Origin: an uncultured Shewanella sp.
GTDB taxonomy: Bacteria > Pseudomonadota > Gammaproteobacteria > Enterobacterales > Shewanellaceae
Assembly (NCBI RefSeq): GCF_947495455.1
Contig: NZ_CANLZC010000066.1
Location: 1 to 32,244 of the forward strand
DNA: 32,244 nt
Direction of reading: 5' to 3'
A program made the translations under genes and the position numbers. Shown piece by piece: positions 16,812 through 25,956 of this stretch (positions within the stretch are counted from its first letter, which is position 1; every line of letters starts with the position of its first letter). The notes beneath the pieces are model-generated. The model did not search any database, had not been told where the DNA came from, and worked only from the letters and a program-made list of their open reading frames with translations.

Positions 16812-18382
16812 AACAAGCAACACACGCTAACGAGACTCAAGCCATTATTCATTTTGGTTACCAAACCCTATCGCTTGAAGATGTCGTCGCCATTGCTAAA
16901 GGGGCTAAAGCCCAACTCAATGAAAGTTCTGAGTACCAAGCTTACATTAAGCAAGGTGCCGACTTTATTGATAATTTGCTCAGTGAAGAAGGTGTTATCT
17001 ACGGTGTCACAACCGGATATGGTGACTCCTGTACTGTGAGCGTCGGTTTGGACTTAGTCGATGAACTTCCCTTACATTTAACCCGCTTTCATGGGTGTGG
17101 TTTAGGCAATACCCTGTCAGAAATGCAAGCAAGAGCCGTCATGGCTTGTCGTTTAAGTTCACTGGCATATGGTAAGTCAGGAGTCAGCTATGCATTATTA
17201 AAGCGTATAGAGCTGCTACTTAATCTCAATATTACTCCCGTCATTCCAGAAGAAGGCTCTGTGGGTGCCAGTGGCGATCTCACGCCTCTGTCTTATTTAG
17301 CCGCCGTATTAGTCGGTGAAAGAGAAGTCATTTATCAAGGTCTCAAACAGCCTACAGCAACAGTTTACGCCAAACTCGATATTACCCCTTTAACGCTACG
17401 CCCCAAAGAAGCGTTAGCCTTAATGAATGGCACAGCTGTTATGACTGCGCTGGCATGCTTAGCCTTTGACAGAGCCCAGTATATGGCTAAGCTATCCAGC
17501 CGAATTACCGCCATGGCCTCTTTGACTTTAAAAGGCAATTCCAACCATTTTGACGAAATCCTATTTGCTGCTAAGCCTCATCCAGGACAAAGTCAAATCG
17601 CCGCTTGGATCCGTGAAGATTTAAATCATCATGAACATCCTCGTAATTCCGATCGCCTACAAGACAGATACTCGATCCGCTGCGCGCCCCATGTCATTGG
17701 AGTACTACAAGACGCCTTGCCCTTTATGCGTCAATTCATCGAAACCGAACTCAACAGTGCCAATGATAATCCCATCATTGATGCTGAAGGGGAGCATGTG
17801 CTTCACGGCGGGCATTTCTACGGTGGGCATATTGCCTTTGCAATGGATGCATTAAAAAATGCAGTCGCCAATGTTGCCGATCTTATCGATAGACAAATGG
17901 CATTAGTCATGGATCCTAAGTTTAATAATGGCTTGCCAGCCAATTTATCGGGTTCAACAGGACCACGCAGTGTCATTAATCACGGATTCAAAGCGATACA
18001 AATTGGCGTGTCAGCCTGGACAGCCGAAGCCTTAAAGCACACTATGCCGGCCAGTGTTTTTTCTCGCTCTACCGAATGCCACAATCAAGATAAAGTCAGC
18101 ATGGGTACCATTGCCGCTCGAGATTGTTTACGGGTCTTGCAACTCACAGAGCAAGTCGCTGCAGCAGCGCTGTTGGCCATGACTCAAGGGATCCATTTAC
18201 GTATTCGAAATCAAGAGCTCGATACTGGCTCTTTTACGCCATCGCTGGCTAAAACGCTAGCACAAGTGAGTGATGACTTTAGCCTACTCACTGAAGATCG
18301 CCCTTTAGAGCAAACTCTGAGACAAACCGTTGGTAAAATTCAACGTGGTGAATGGGAAGTGTGTCATTCACGTCCTCGTTAA
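16808..18382 (+). CDS. MIO-dependent aromatic amino acid ammonia-lyase (tyrosine ammonia-lyase candidate)
   Basis: A 524-residue lyase of the HAL/PAL/TAL superfamily. Ala154-Ser155-Gly156 in VGASGDLTPL would cyclise to the MIO cofactor; catalytic Tyr65 is in IYGVTTGYG. The substrate-selectivity pair aligns to Phe94-His95 in TRFHGCG, different from Ser-His of histidine lyases, His-Leu of the Rhodobacter tyrosine lyase, and Phe-Leu of plant phenylalanine lyases (from memory). Inside a polyene pigment operon with an aryl-ACP ligase, tyrosine to 4-coumarate is the likely reaction and would supply the starter unit. An automatic label of histidine ammonia-lyase would probably be wrong, since no hut genes are present. 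Its ATG overlaps the apeJ stop. Confidence 0.9.
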   Translation: MKQATHANETQAIIHFGYQTLSLEDVVAIAKGAKAQLNESSEYQAYIKQGADFIDNLLSEEGVIYGVTTGYGDSCTVSVGLDLVDELPLHLTRFHGCGLGNTLSEMQARAVMACRLSSLAYGKSGVSYALLKRIELLLNLNITPVIPEEGSVGASGDLTPLSYLAAVLVGEREVIYQGLKQPTATVYAKLDITPLTLRPKEALALMNGTAVMTALACLAFDRAQYMAKLSSRITAMASLTLKGNSNHFDEILFAAKPHPGQSQIAAWIREDLNHHEHPRNSDRLQDRYSIRCAPHVIGVLQDALPFMRQFIETELNSANDNPIIDAEGEHVLHGGHFYGGHIAFAMDALKNAVANVADLIDRQMALVMDPKFNNGLPANLSGSTGPRSVINHGFKAIQIGVSAWTAEALKHTMPASVFSRSTECHNQDKVSMGTIAARDCLRVLQLTEQVAAAALLAMTQGIHLRIRNQELDTGSFTPSLAKTLAQVSDDFSLLTEDRPLEQTLRQTVGKIQRGEWEVCHSRPR

Positions 18383-18456
18383 TCAAATATCGTGATATAA
18401 ATCAGTGGTTGAGTCTTATTATGGCCTCAATCACTGTATTGAAGTTAGGAATAACA

Positions 18457-18876
18457 ATGGAATCCATACTCACAGCAGAAATTGAACAAGTCATTCCCTT
18501 TCACGACGTTGATTCCATGGGGATCACTTGGCATGGTAATTACTTACGCTATTTTGAAATTGCTCGATGTGCCTTACTGGACAAAATTGATTACGGTTAT
18601 CGTAAAATGCTTGACTCAGGTTATGGCTGGCCCATTATTGACACACAAATTAAATATGTGCAATCGAGCACCTTTGACCAAAAAATCAAAGTCATCGCCT
18701 CCTTGGTTGAATGGGAGAATCGCATCAAAATTAACTATAAAGTGCTTGATGCCAACACAGGAAAACGGCTCACTAAGGGATATACTATTCAAGCTGCCGT
18801 TGATCTGAGCACCCAAGAAATGTGCTTTGTGACACCTGATGTTTTCCAACAAAAAATAAAACCATTACTCTCTTAG
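18457..18876 (+). CDS. apeK: ApeK, hotdog acyl-CoA/ACP thioesterase
   Basis: A 139-residue 4-hydroxybenzoyl-CoA-thioesterase-like protein. The HDVDSMGITWHGNYLRYFE segment (16–34) is the family signature, with Asp17/Asp19 and His26 around the active site. In aryl polyene clusters it is thought to release or edit chains from the carrier proteins. ATG at 18457 is chosen because TTAGGA lies seven bases upstream and the family begins here; an open frame from 18352 overlaps the lyase gene. The 74-bp gap after the lyase is one of the larger ones in the operon. Confidence 0.86.
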   Translation: MESILTAEIEQVIPFHDVDSMGITWHGNYLRYFEIARCALLDKIDYGYRKMLDSGYGWPIIDTQIKYVQSSTFDQKIKVIASLVEWENRIKINYKVLDANTGKRLTKGYTIQAAVDLSTQEMCFVTPDVFQQKIKPLLS

Positions 18877-18951
18877 TCACACTGCATATTCGGTGCCTTA
18901 ATAGATAAAACCTTTATCTCTCATAGAGACACATACTGAGTGGTTATCACA

Positions 18952-19653
18952 ATGAAAAACATTACTTTTATTCGGATATGTTATTTTTTAATATTCGCTT
19001 TCATGTCTTCAAGCTTATTTGCCAATACGCAAAATGATGATGGCACTTTATTTTCTCACCCTGCCACTCAATCAAAGCTAAAAGACTTAAGCTCACAGTT
19101 ACATTTTGGTACCTCTGCCAGTGGCGATTTCACCCAATATCGGCAGCTTAAAGTCTTAAAAAAGCCACTAGTCAGTCACGGCTATTTTTTATTTGATCAA
19201 CACGAAGGCTTAGTATGGCAGCAAGTACGCCCTTTTAAATCCAGCCTAATTTTAAAAGATAAGCAACTTATTCAAGTGGATAGTCAGGGTCATATTCAAA
19301 TTCAAAACACTGGAAATATTCCCGCAGCTTCGGCGCTGGAAAATATCATGCCGAGCTTATTGACCGCCATGCTAACTGGCGATATCAAGCAATTGGAGCA
19401 AGACTTTAGCATTTCAATCTTACAGCAAAAAACACTGTGGCAATTAGGTCTGATCCCAAAAGATCCCCTTGTGGCCAAAATACTGCCAAAAATGATCATT
19501 GAAGGAAACACAAGTATTAACCAATTGATTTTATTTAGCCCTAATGGCGATAGCAGCAAAATAGTCTTTAGCAATATTCAAAATCGAGCGCTCACCACCG
19601 TAGAGCTTAAGGCCTTTAATCCTGTCACGAAAGACAAGAATCCCTCATTATGA
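18952..19653 (+). CDS. apeL: ApeL, LolA-like periplasmic lipid carrier
   Basis: A 233-residue exported protein with a signal peptide of about 25 residues (hydrophobic core ICYFLIFAFMSSS, cleavage after SLFA). The rest is strand-rich and matches the outer-membrane-lipoprotein-carrier (LolA)-like proteins encoded in aryl polyene clusters. It is predicted to ferry the lipid-linked polyene across the periplasm, together with the MMPL exporter directly downstream and the outer-membrane lipoprotein ApeN. ATG at 18952 preferred to GTG at 18940. ATGA overlap with apeM. Confidence 0.83.
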   Translation: MKNITFIRICYFLIFAFMSSSLFANTQNDDGTLFSHPATQSKLKDLSSQLHFGTSASGDFTQYRQLKVLKKPLVSHGYFLFDQHEGLVWQQVRPFKSSLILKDKQLIQVDSQGHIQIQNTGNIPAASALENIMPSLLTAMLTGDIKQLEQDFSISILQQKTLWQLGLIPKDPLVAKILPKMIIEGNTSINQLILFSPNGDSSKIVFSNIQNRALTTVELKAFNPVTKDKNPSL

Positions 19654-22064
19654 TGAAATATCTTGCCCATAAGATAAGCAATATCAAACCAGGCATTGGC
19701 TTTTTATGCTGGCTGCTACTCATTGCTATCATGGCGCTTACAGGGCTCCATGCTTGGCAAAATGGCGCTAAGATACAAACTGATATTTTGGCCATGTTGC
19801 CCAACGTGAAAGAAGATCCACTCACTAGCAATGCCTTGTCACGTGTTGAAAATCAATTGGCTAATCGAGTCTATATTGCCCTCATTGCCCCTGATGAAAC
19901 CCAAGCCATTGCTGCCGCTAACGTCTTTATGGCTCACTTAAAAACAAGCCAACCTCAAGCCTTTGACGACATTAAAAGTGCCGATCTCAATCAAGGAGAG
20001 GCATTAAGCCGATATTATTTCCCCTATCGTTTTCATCTGCTCACAGACAAACAAATCCAAGCGCTTTCAAATGCACAATTACCCCAAATGATAACAAAGG
20101 TACAACAAGAGCTATATAGCGCTTTTAGCTTTTCAAACAGTGGATTATTAAGCCAAGATCCCTTACTGCTTTATCCCAGTAATGTCATGGCCATGGCTCC
20201 AAAGAATCAATTACAAGTTCAGCAAGGCATATTGATCCATAAACAGGCAAATAATGATGTTGCCGCCATAGTCATGGCAAAAGGCTTGGGCAGCGCGTTT
20301 AGTCCTAATGCACAAGAGGCGCAGCTCACCAGTTTAAATCAAGCCTTTCAGGCCACCAGCAAGCAATTCAAAGACCTTAAAATCGCCAAAGCGGGGGCCG
20401 TTTTTCACGCCGCTGCAGCAACAGACAATGCCAAAAAAGAAGTCTCAAGCATTGGGCTTATTTCACTCATAGGTGTTATCGGACTCGTATTGTTGGCTTT
20501 TCGCTCTCTGATGCCACTCACTATTGCCTTGCTAACCCTATCGACAGGCTTTTTGTTTGCCTTGGTGGGAACACTGCTTATCTTTCATCAAATCCATTTA
20601 CTCACTCTGGTTTTTGGCACCAGTCTTATTGGTATTGCGATTGATTACAGCTTTCATTTTTATTGTGAACGATTACAGCGCCCTAAGTTATCAACTTCAA
20701 ACATCATCAAGCACATCTTTCCCGCCATTAGTCTGGCACTGTTAACGAGTGTGCTCGCCTATCTCAGCATGGGATTAGCCCCTTTTCCGGGCATGCAACA
20801 GGTGGCTGTATTTTGCGCATCGGGATTAATAGGCGCCTATATCACATTGATTTTGGCGTACCCTTTATTAGCAGGTTCTCCCTTGCCAGAGTCCGTCGCG
20901 CCATTGCGAATGGCCAACCAATATCAAACTCGATTGACTCAAATCAGCCAAATGCTCTCAACAAAGAAAATGAGACTCCTCATTAGCCTAATGATTATTG
21001 TTAGTGGTTTGGGACTGTTACAACTACAAAGTGATGATGATATTCGCCAATTGCAGCAAAGCCCTGAGCATATCACCCAAGAAGAAAACCAAGTGCGAAG
21101 CATACTCAGTGGTGGCACAGATAATCAGTTTCTCTTAGTCAGGGGCGACACTGAACAAGCCCTACTACAGCGGCTTGAAAAGCTGACCCCTTATCTTCAA
21201 CAAGCCATATCCCAAGACTATCTGGGTAATGCTTTCAGCCTAAGTACTTATTTACCAAGTCATCAAAAACAAGATGAAAACTACCGACTACAAGCTCAAA
21301 TTTATGGGCCATCCTTGGCTAGAACATTAAATACTCTTGGCTTGAATGAAACTCTTGCCCCTAAGCTGCAATCGGCTTATGACTCTGCCAAGCACCAATA
21401 CATAGAACCCAATGATTTTTTAACTCGCTCTGCAGGAAAAGCCTTTGCACCTTTATGGCTAGCCCCGACATTTGAGGGTAATCACTCAAATACACTCGAT
21501 GAATATGGCGCCATTGTCCTTCTGGGCGGCATTCATAATTTACCCGCCTTGAGCCAATTACTGCTGCCCCTCACTGAGCATAATGGCGCGGTAAAACTGG
21601 TGGATAAAGTCGCAGATATCTCACATATCATGGGCCAATACAGGCAGTTAACCTTAGGGTTATTAGCGGTCGCATTACTGCTTGCTTGTGCTATTTTTTC
21701 CATACGCTTTCATTTTAAGCTCGCCCTTATTATCGTCTCTGTACCCGCAGCAGCGACGCTTTTCACTCTGGCCATTCTCGGTATAACGGGCAGTGCGTTG
21801 ACCCTATTTCATGCTCTAGCATTGATCCTTGTTTTTGGTATTGGTGTCGATTACAGCTTATTTTTTGCTGAAGCGAAAAAAGACAGTACAGGTGTCATGA
21901 TGGCGGTATTCTTATCAGCCTGCTCCACATTGCTGGCCTTTGGCCTGCTCGCTTTTAGTGATACCCCTGCTATTCATGCATTTGGCCTCACACTCTTATT
22001 GGGTATTGGTTTCACTTTTTTATTATCTCCTTTCATACATGTCGTTACACAGGGTAAATCTTAA
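19650..22064 (+). CDS. apeM: ApeM, MMPL/RND-family exporter
   Basis: An 804-residue inner-membrane transporter. One N-terminal helix (about 14–30), a large periplasmic domain, five or six helices with GIAIDYSFHF in the middle, a second periplasmic domain, and a second helix bundle with GIGVDYSLFF. The two equivalent Asp residues in the IDYS and VDYS motifs are the proton-relay residues of RND/MMPL pumps. The duplicated layout is typical of the family. It is expected to lift the polyene lipid from the inner membrane and hand it to ApeL. ATGA-coupled to apeL and TAATG-coupled to the FAD enzyme gene. Confidence 0.9.
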   Translation: MMKYLAHKISNIKPGIGFLCWLLLIAIMALTGLHAWQNGAKIQTDILAMLPNVKEDPLTSNALSRVENQLANRVYIALIAPDETQAIAAANVFMAHLKTSQPQAFDDIKSADLNQGEALSRYYFPYRFHLLTDKQIQALSNAQLPQMITKVQQELYSAFSFSNSGLLSQDPLLLYPSNVMAMAPKNQLQVQQGILIHKQANNDVAAIVMAKGLGSAFSPNAQEAQLTSLNQAFQATSKQFKDLKIAKAGAVFHAAAATDNAKKEVSSIGLISLIGVIGLVLLAFRSLMPLTIALLTLSTGFLFALVGTLLIFHQIHLLTLVFGTSLIGIAIDYSFHFYCERLQRPKLSTSNIIKHIFPAISLALLTSVLAYLSMGLAPFPGMQQVAVFCASGLIGAYITLILAYPLLAGSPLPESVAPLRMANQYQTRLTQISQMLSTKKMRLLISLMIIVSGLGLLQLQSDDDIRQLQQSPEHITQEENQVRSILSGGTDNQFLLVRGDTEQALLQRLEKLTPYLQQAISQDYLGNAFSLSTYLPSHQKQDENYRLQAQIYGPSLARTLNTLGLNETLAPKLQSAYDSAKHQYIEPNDFLTRSAGKAFAPLWLAPTFEGNHSNTLDEYGAIVLLGGIHNLPALSQLLLPLTEHNGAVKLVDKVADISHIMGQYRQLTLGLLAVALLLACAIFSIRFHFKLALIIVSVPAAATLFTLAILGITGSALTLFHALALILVFGIGVDYSLFFAEAKKDSTGVMMAVFLSACSTLLAFGLLAFSDTPAIHAFGLTLLLGIGFTFLLSPFIHVVTQGKS

Positions 22065-23359
22065 TGTCGTTAGCATTCTCCTTCCACTCTATACCCACTG
22101 ACTTAGATGTCGTTATCATAGGTGCAGGCCCCTCTGGCAGTATTGCGGCCAGCTTATTACATCAACAAGGTAAAAAAGTTTTAGTCTTAGAAAAACAGTT
22201 CTTTCCTCGGTTTTCTATTGGCGAGAGCTTATTGCCCTGCTGCATGGAAATCATCAAAGAAGCCAAAATGCTTGATGCCGTCAACAATGCCGGATTTCAG
22301 TTTAAAAATGGCGCCGCTTTTCAATATGGCGAGCATTACACAACCTTTGACTTCAACGATAAGTATACGCCAGGCCCTGGTACAACATTTCAAGTTGAAC
22401 GAGCCCAATTTGATAAATTACTAGCCGATACGGCGCAAAATCAAGGCGTTGATATTCGCTTTGGCCACACAGTCGAGCAGATAGATTTAAGTGAAGATCC
22501 TTGTTTACAAGTTCGCAATGAGCATGATGAAGTCTATGAAATCAAAGCCAAGTATGTTTTAGATGCCAGTGGATTTGGTCGTGTCTTACCTAAGCTATTA
22601 GACTTAGAAAGCCCATCGAGCTTACCCACTCGTAGTGCTATTTTTACCCATATTGAAGATAACATTACCGATACCGACTTTGATCGCAATAAGATTTTAA
22701 TCAGTGTCAATCCCAATGATCCCAGTATTTGGTATTGGCTCATTCCCTTTGCTAATGGCCGTAGCTCCATTGGTGTGGTTGGCGAACCAGATAAGCTCAT
22801 GCTTCAAGGGCATGATTTAAAAACACAACTAGAATCTATGATCGCACAAGAGCCAAGCTTACACCGCTTATTAGCTAAGGCTAACATCATCAAAGAATGT
22901 CGAGAATTAAAGGGCTATTCGGCCAACGTCAGTACATTAGCAACAGATAAATTTGCGTTATTAGGTAATGCTGGAGAGTTTCTCGATCCTGTCTTTTCGT
23001 CAGGCGTCACTATTGCGATGCAATCAGCCTCCCTTGCAGTCAAAACCCTCATCAAACAGCTCAATGGTCACACTGTTAATTGGCAACAAGACTATAGCGC
23101 TCCGCTAATGCAAGGTGTTGATACCTTTAGAACTTATGTGCAGGCATGGTATGATGCCCGTTTTCAGCAAGTGATTTTTCATCAAGGCAGTAACCCTAAA
23201 ATCAAGAGCATGATTTGCTCTATTCTTGCGGGATATGCTTGGGATATGAATAATCCTTACGTCAGCCAATCAGAGAGGCGACTCAATACGCTCGTAGAGC
23301 TCTGCCCCCCTATTACGCCTTTCTCTTTTGAAACACAGAAGATAAAAAATTGCGTTTAG
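22064..23359 (+). CDS. FAD-dependent oxidoreductase of the flavin-halogenase-like family
   Basis: A 431-residue FAD enzyme. GAGPSG (20–25) binds FAD; FPRFSIGESLLP follows as in flavin-dependent halogenases; WYWLIP (223–228) fits the halogenase WxWxIP signature; Lys81 in QFKNGAAF aligns with the lysine that channels hypohalous acid in those enzymes; GNAGEFLDPVFSSG is the second FAD segment. All of these can also occur in non-halogenating relatives (some reductases and hydroxylases), so halogenation is a prediction. Xanthomonadins are brominated and some flexirubins chlorinated on the aryl ring, so a halogenase would fit a pigment operon. The start overlaps the apeM stop by one base. No flavin reductase is encoded nearby. 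Confidence 0.82.
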   Translation: MSLAFSFHSIPTDLDVVIIGAGPSGSIAASLLHQQGKKVLVLEKQFFPRFSIGESLLPCCMEIIKEAKMLDAVNNAGFQFKNGAAFQYGEHYTTFDFNDKYTPGPGTTFQVERAQFDKLLADTAQNQGVDIRFGHTVEQIDLSEDPCLQVRNEHDEVYEIKAKYVLDASGFGRVLPKLLDLESPSSLPTRSAIFTHIEDNITDTDFDRNKILISVNPNDPSIWYWLIPFANGRSSIGVVGEPDKLMLQGHDLKTQLESMIAQEPSLHRLLAKANIIKECRELKGYSANVSTLATDKFALLGNAGEFLDPVFSSGVTIAMQSASLAVKTLIKQLNGHTVNWQQDYSAPLMQGVDTFRTYVQAWYDARFQQVIFHQGSNPKIKSMICSILAGYAWDMNNPYVSQSERRLNTLVELCPPITPFSFETQKIKNCV

Positions 23360-23431
23360 CAACAGGGGAACATTCAATAACTTCAAACCTGACATTTTTC
23401 GAATAACCATGAAACTGCTTGAGGCACAACA

Positions 23432-24121
23432 ATGATACAAAGCCAGAAACGGATCACCTTATTCAACATGATGAGAACACTCGTGGTGCTCTCTGGTTTA
23501 CTGTTATTATCCGCTTGTAGTCAATCATTGACACGGCAAACTTGTGTCTCTTTACCTCAAGACAGCCTGTATTGTTTAGCCCCCTTACTCAAGCAAACAC
23601 AGAGTCTAACCCAAAAGATCACCATTCAAGTTGGCACGCAGCAACATGAACTCATGGGACAACTGGATATGAGCCCCAATCATCTCACATTAGTGGGCCT
23701 TGCGCCTTTAGGACAAGCATTATTCACTCTAAATTACGATGGCCATACGCTCAATAGTGAACAAAGTATGCTCTTGAGTGATCAATTTAAAGCCGAATAT
23801 TTAATGGCCATGTTGCAACTTATCTATTGGCCTCAAGTCGAAGTGAACCACTACTTACAAAATGCCCAACTGAGAAAGCTCGATAAAAGACCTAGCTCAT
23901 GTGCCAGTGAAAAAGACATTAGTCAGGAAAAGTCAATGAGCTGTCATCAAGAAATGCAATGTAATGCAGTGTTTTGTAAAGCGCTATATAATACGCAGGA
24001 AAGATCAACTGAAAAACCAATATTGTCGATCCAGTACAGTCAATTTTCTCCTTGGAATGCAAGTGTAACATTGACCATACCAGCGGCACAGTTCAGGTTA
24101 ACGATCACACCAATAACATAA
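23432..24121 (+). CDS. apeN: ApeN, DUF3261-type outer-membrane lipoprotein
   Basis: A 229-residue lipoprotein. The lipobox LSAC places the lipidated cysteine at residue 29; Ser follows it, so no inner-membrane retention signal, and outer-membrane sorting is predicted. The family occurs at this point in aryl polyene clusters and may be the outer-membrane receptor for the polyene lipid, in the way LolB receives from LolA. GAGG lies about eight bases before the ATG; ATG at 23468 and 23471 are alternatives that would give a more compact signal peptide. Several Cys in 150–190 are unusual for a lipoprotein and may form disulfides. Confidence 0.82.
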   Translation: MIQSQKRITLFNMMRTLVVLSGLLLLSACSQSLTRQTCVSLPQDSLYCLAPLLKQTQSLTQKITIQVGTQQHELMGQLDMSPNHLTLVGLAPLGQALFTLNYDGHTLNSEQSMLLSDQFKAEYLMAMLQLIYWPQVEVNHYLQNAQLRKLDKRPSSCASEKDISQEKSMSCHQEMQCNAVFCKALYNTQERSTEKPILSIQYSQFSPWNASVTLTIPAAQFRLTITPIT

Positions 24122-24200
24122 ATACACAGTCAAATGACTTGGACATATCTGACTGTCACCCTAAAACTTAAGCTGGCCCAAAGCCTGCGTGAAGACCATT

Positions 24201-25490
24201 ATGACAAAGATAGCAATAACACAACTGGGATTGTGCACACCCTTAGGCCAAACAAAAGAAACAGTATTAGCGCACTTACTGAATGGCAAAAGCGGACTCA
24301 AACCACAAAGTGGTTTGCTCTTTGACAGAAGCGCAATGGTAGGGAAAGTGACCTGTGTTTTACCGACGATTCCAACCCCTCTTTCTGATTATAATACTCG
24401 AAATAATCAAATATTATTATGTGCAGCTAAGCAAATCGAATCAGCCGTTCATCTTGCTAAAAAACACTATGGTCAAGATCGTGTGGGTGTCGTATTAGGC
24501 ACCAGCACGTCAGGCATTGAAAGTGGTGAACAAGCCCTCAAATTTTATCAAAAGCAGCATGCTTTTCCAGAAAATTATGACTATGCCCTGCAAGAGTTAG
24601 GTAATACCAGTGAATTCTTGCAAGCCTACTTCTCTTTAACAGGACCTTGCTACACCCTATCCACGGCTTGCTCTTCAAGCGCTAAAGTCTTTGCCAGCGC
24701 AAGACGCCTGTTAATGGCCGATCTTTGTGATATGGTCATTGTTGGTGGCTCTGACAGCCTTTGCCAATTAACCCTCAATGGATTTGATGCCCTAGAATCC
24801 ATTTCAGATAAGCTTTGTCAGCCTTTCAGTGCCAACAGACAGGGCATTAATATCGGCGAAGGCGCTGCGCTTTTTACCCTTGAAAAAAACACATCTGTTC
24901 ATTCATCTGGAGCTCAAATACAATTAGCGGGAGTCGGTGAATCAAGCGATGCACATCATATATCAGCGCCTCAACCTGAAGGTCGAGGTGCCATTGCCGC
25001 CATGCAAGCCGCCATCAAAGATGCCAATATTCAAGCGAGTCAAATCAGCTATGTGAATTTACATGGCACTGCGACTCAAAAAAATGATGCCATGGAAAGT
25101 CGTGCCATTCAGGCTGTTTTTCAACCTGTTATTCCCCCTGTCAGCTCCACTAAACCTTTAACGGGCCATACATTAGGCGCAGCAGGCGCAATAGAAGCCG
25201 CTTTTTGCTATTTACTATTATCCGATGAAAACTCCCATGCTCAATTGCCCCCTCATTTATGGGATAAACATATAGATAGCGATAACCCCGCTCTCCCCTT
25301 TGTTGAGCGCAATGAATTGACTCATCACAAACAAAAGCTTCGCTATATCATGAGTAACTCTTTTGCTTTTGGCGGCAGTAATGCAAGCTTGATTTTTAGT
25401 CGTGAGGACGACAATGCTGGTGAGAAGAATGCTGGTGAGGACAGTGCTCGTAAGGACAATGCTCGTAAGAAAAGGACAAACCATGATTAA
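24201..25490 (+). CDS. apeO: ApeO, type II ketosynthase
   Basis: A 429-residue KAS I/II-type condensing enzyme. Cys157 (TLSTACSSS), His288 (NLHGTAT) and His323 (PLTGHTLGAAG) make a complete catalytic triad, so it is active. In characterised systems it pairs with ApeC to extend the polyene. ATG at 24201 is preferred over GTG at 24189. The family normally ends near SNASLIFS (about residue 400); here 29 extra hydrophilic residues follow, encoded by a degenerate 15-bp tandem repeat that gives Asp/Asn-Ala-Gly/Arg-Glu/Lys units. The tail overlaps the start of the next gene by eight bases and is probably dispensable for catalysis. Confidence 0.92.
   Translation: MTKIAITQLGLCTPLGQTKETVLAHLLNGKSGLKPQSGLLFDRSAMVGKVTCVLPTIPTPLSDYNTRNNQILLCAAKQIESAVHLAKKHYGQDRVGVVLGTSTSGIESGEQALKFYQKQHAFPENYDYALQELGNTSEFLQAYFSLTGPCYTLSTACSSSAKVFASARRLLMADLCDMVIVGGSDSLCQLTLNGFDALESISDKLCQPFSANRQGINIGEGAALFTLEKNTSVHSSGAQIQLAGVGESSDAHHISAPQPEGRGAIAAMQAAIKDANIQASQISYVNLHGTATQKNDAMESRAIQAVFQPVIPPVSSTKPLTGHTLGAAGAIEAAFCYLLLSDENSHAQLPPHLWDKHIDSDNPALPFVERNELTHHKQKLRYIMSNSFAFGGSNASLIFSREDDNAGEKNAGEDSARKDNARKKRTNHD
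25402..25469. repeat. Degenerate 15-bp tandem repeat at the 3' end of apeO
   Basis: About four copies related to gtgaggacaatgctg: an 18-bp copy at 25402–25419, then 15-bp copies at 25420–25434, 25435–25449 and 25450–25464, then a partial copy. The period is a multiple of three, so it extends the apeO reading frame rather than breaking it. It ends just before the apeP Shine-Dalgarno AAGGA and ATG at 25483. Confidence 0.9.
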
Positions 25491-25956
25491 CTTAAACACG
25501 ATTCAAAACCATGATGTTGCCGATTACCTTCCTCATGATGCTCCAATGATTTTTATTGATAAAATACTTGAGTATCAACCTAATACTTTGGTGTGTGAAA
25601 CAAGCATCACTGCAAAAAGTCCTTACTTTGATGCCTCATTATCAGGAGTGCCGAGTTATGTTGGCATTGAATATATGGCTCAAACCGTTGCGGCACTAGC
25701 AGGTATAGAAGCAAAGAAAAGTGCCGATATTATTCGCATTGGTTTCTTATTAGGCAGTCGAAAATTACAACTCCATACCCCGCTCTACCAATTGGGTAAA
25801 AGCTATCACACTAAAGTGACACGACTTTATCAAGAAGAGACAGGGCTCGCCGTATTTGAATGTCAAATTCTGAATCAAAACAAGATTATTGCCGAGGCAA
25901 ATATCAACGTATTTCAACCTCAAGATCCACAAGATAGTCAGGAAACCGCAAAATGA
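25483..25956 (+). CDS. apeP: ApeP, hotdog-fold 3-hydroxyacyl-ACP dehydratase-like protein
   Basis: A 157-residue hotdog protein of the FabZ-like group specific to aryl polyene clusters. The region VADYLPHDAPMIFIDKI (12–28) and SGVPSYVGIEYMAQTVAALAG (54–74) are the family landmarks. It is the second dehydratase partner of ApeI. ATG at 25483 is chosen because AAGGA is correctly spaced and an open frame from 25402 runs through the tandem repeat in apeO. It overlaps apeO by eight bases and apeQ by ATGA. Confidence 0.87.
   Translation: MINLNTIQNHDVADYLPHDAPMIFIDKILEYQPNTLVCETSITAKSPYFDASLSGVPSYVGIEYMAQTVAALAGIEAKKSADIIRIGFLLGSRKLQLHTPLYQLGKSYHTKVTRLYQEETGLAVFECQILNQNKIIAEANINVFQPQDPQDSQETAK

Noticed and set aside
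16808..18382. Histidine ammonia-lyase HutH of histidine catabolism
   Set aside because: No other hut gene is near, the selectivity pair is Phe-His rather than Ser-His, and the gene is translationally coupled inside a pigment operon.
25257..25499. 80-residue minus-strand frame with LTSIVLTS repeats
   Set aside because: It is produced by the 15-bp tandem repeat in apeO read on the other strand.
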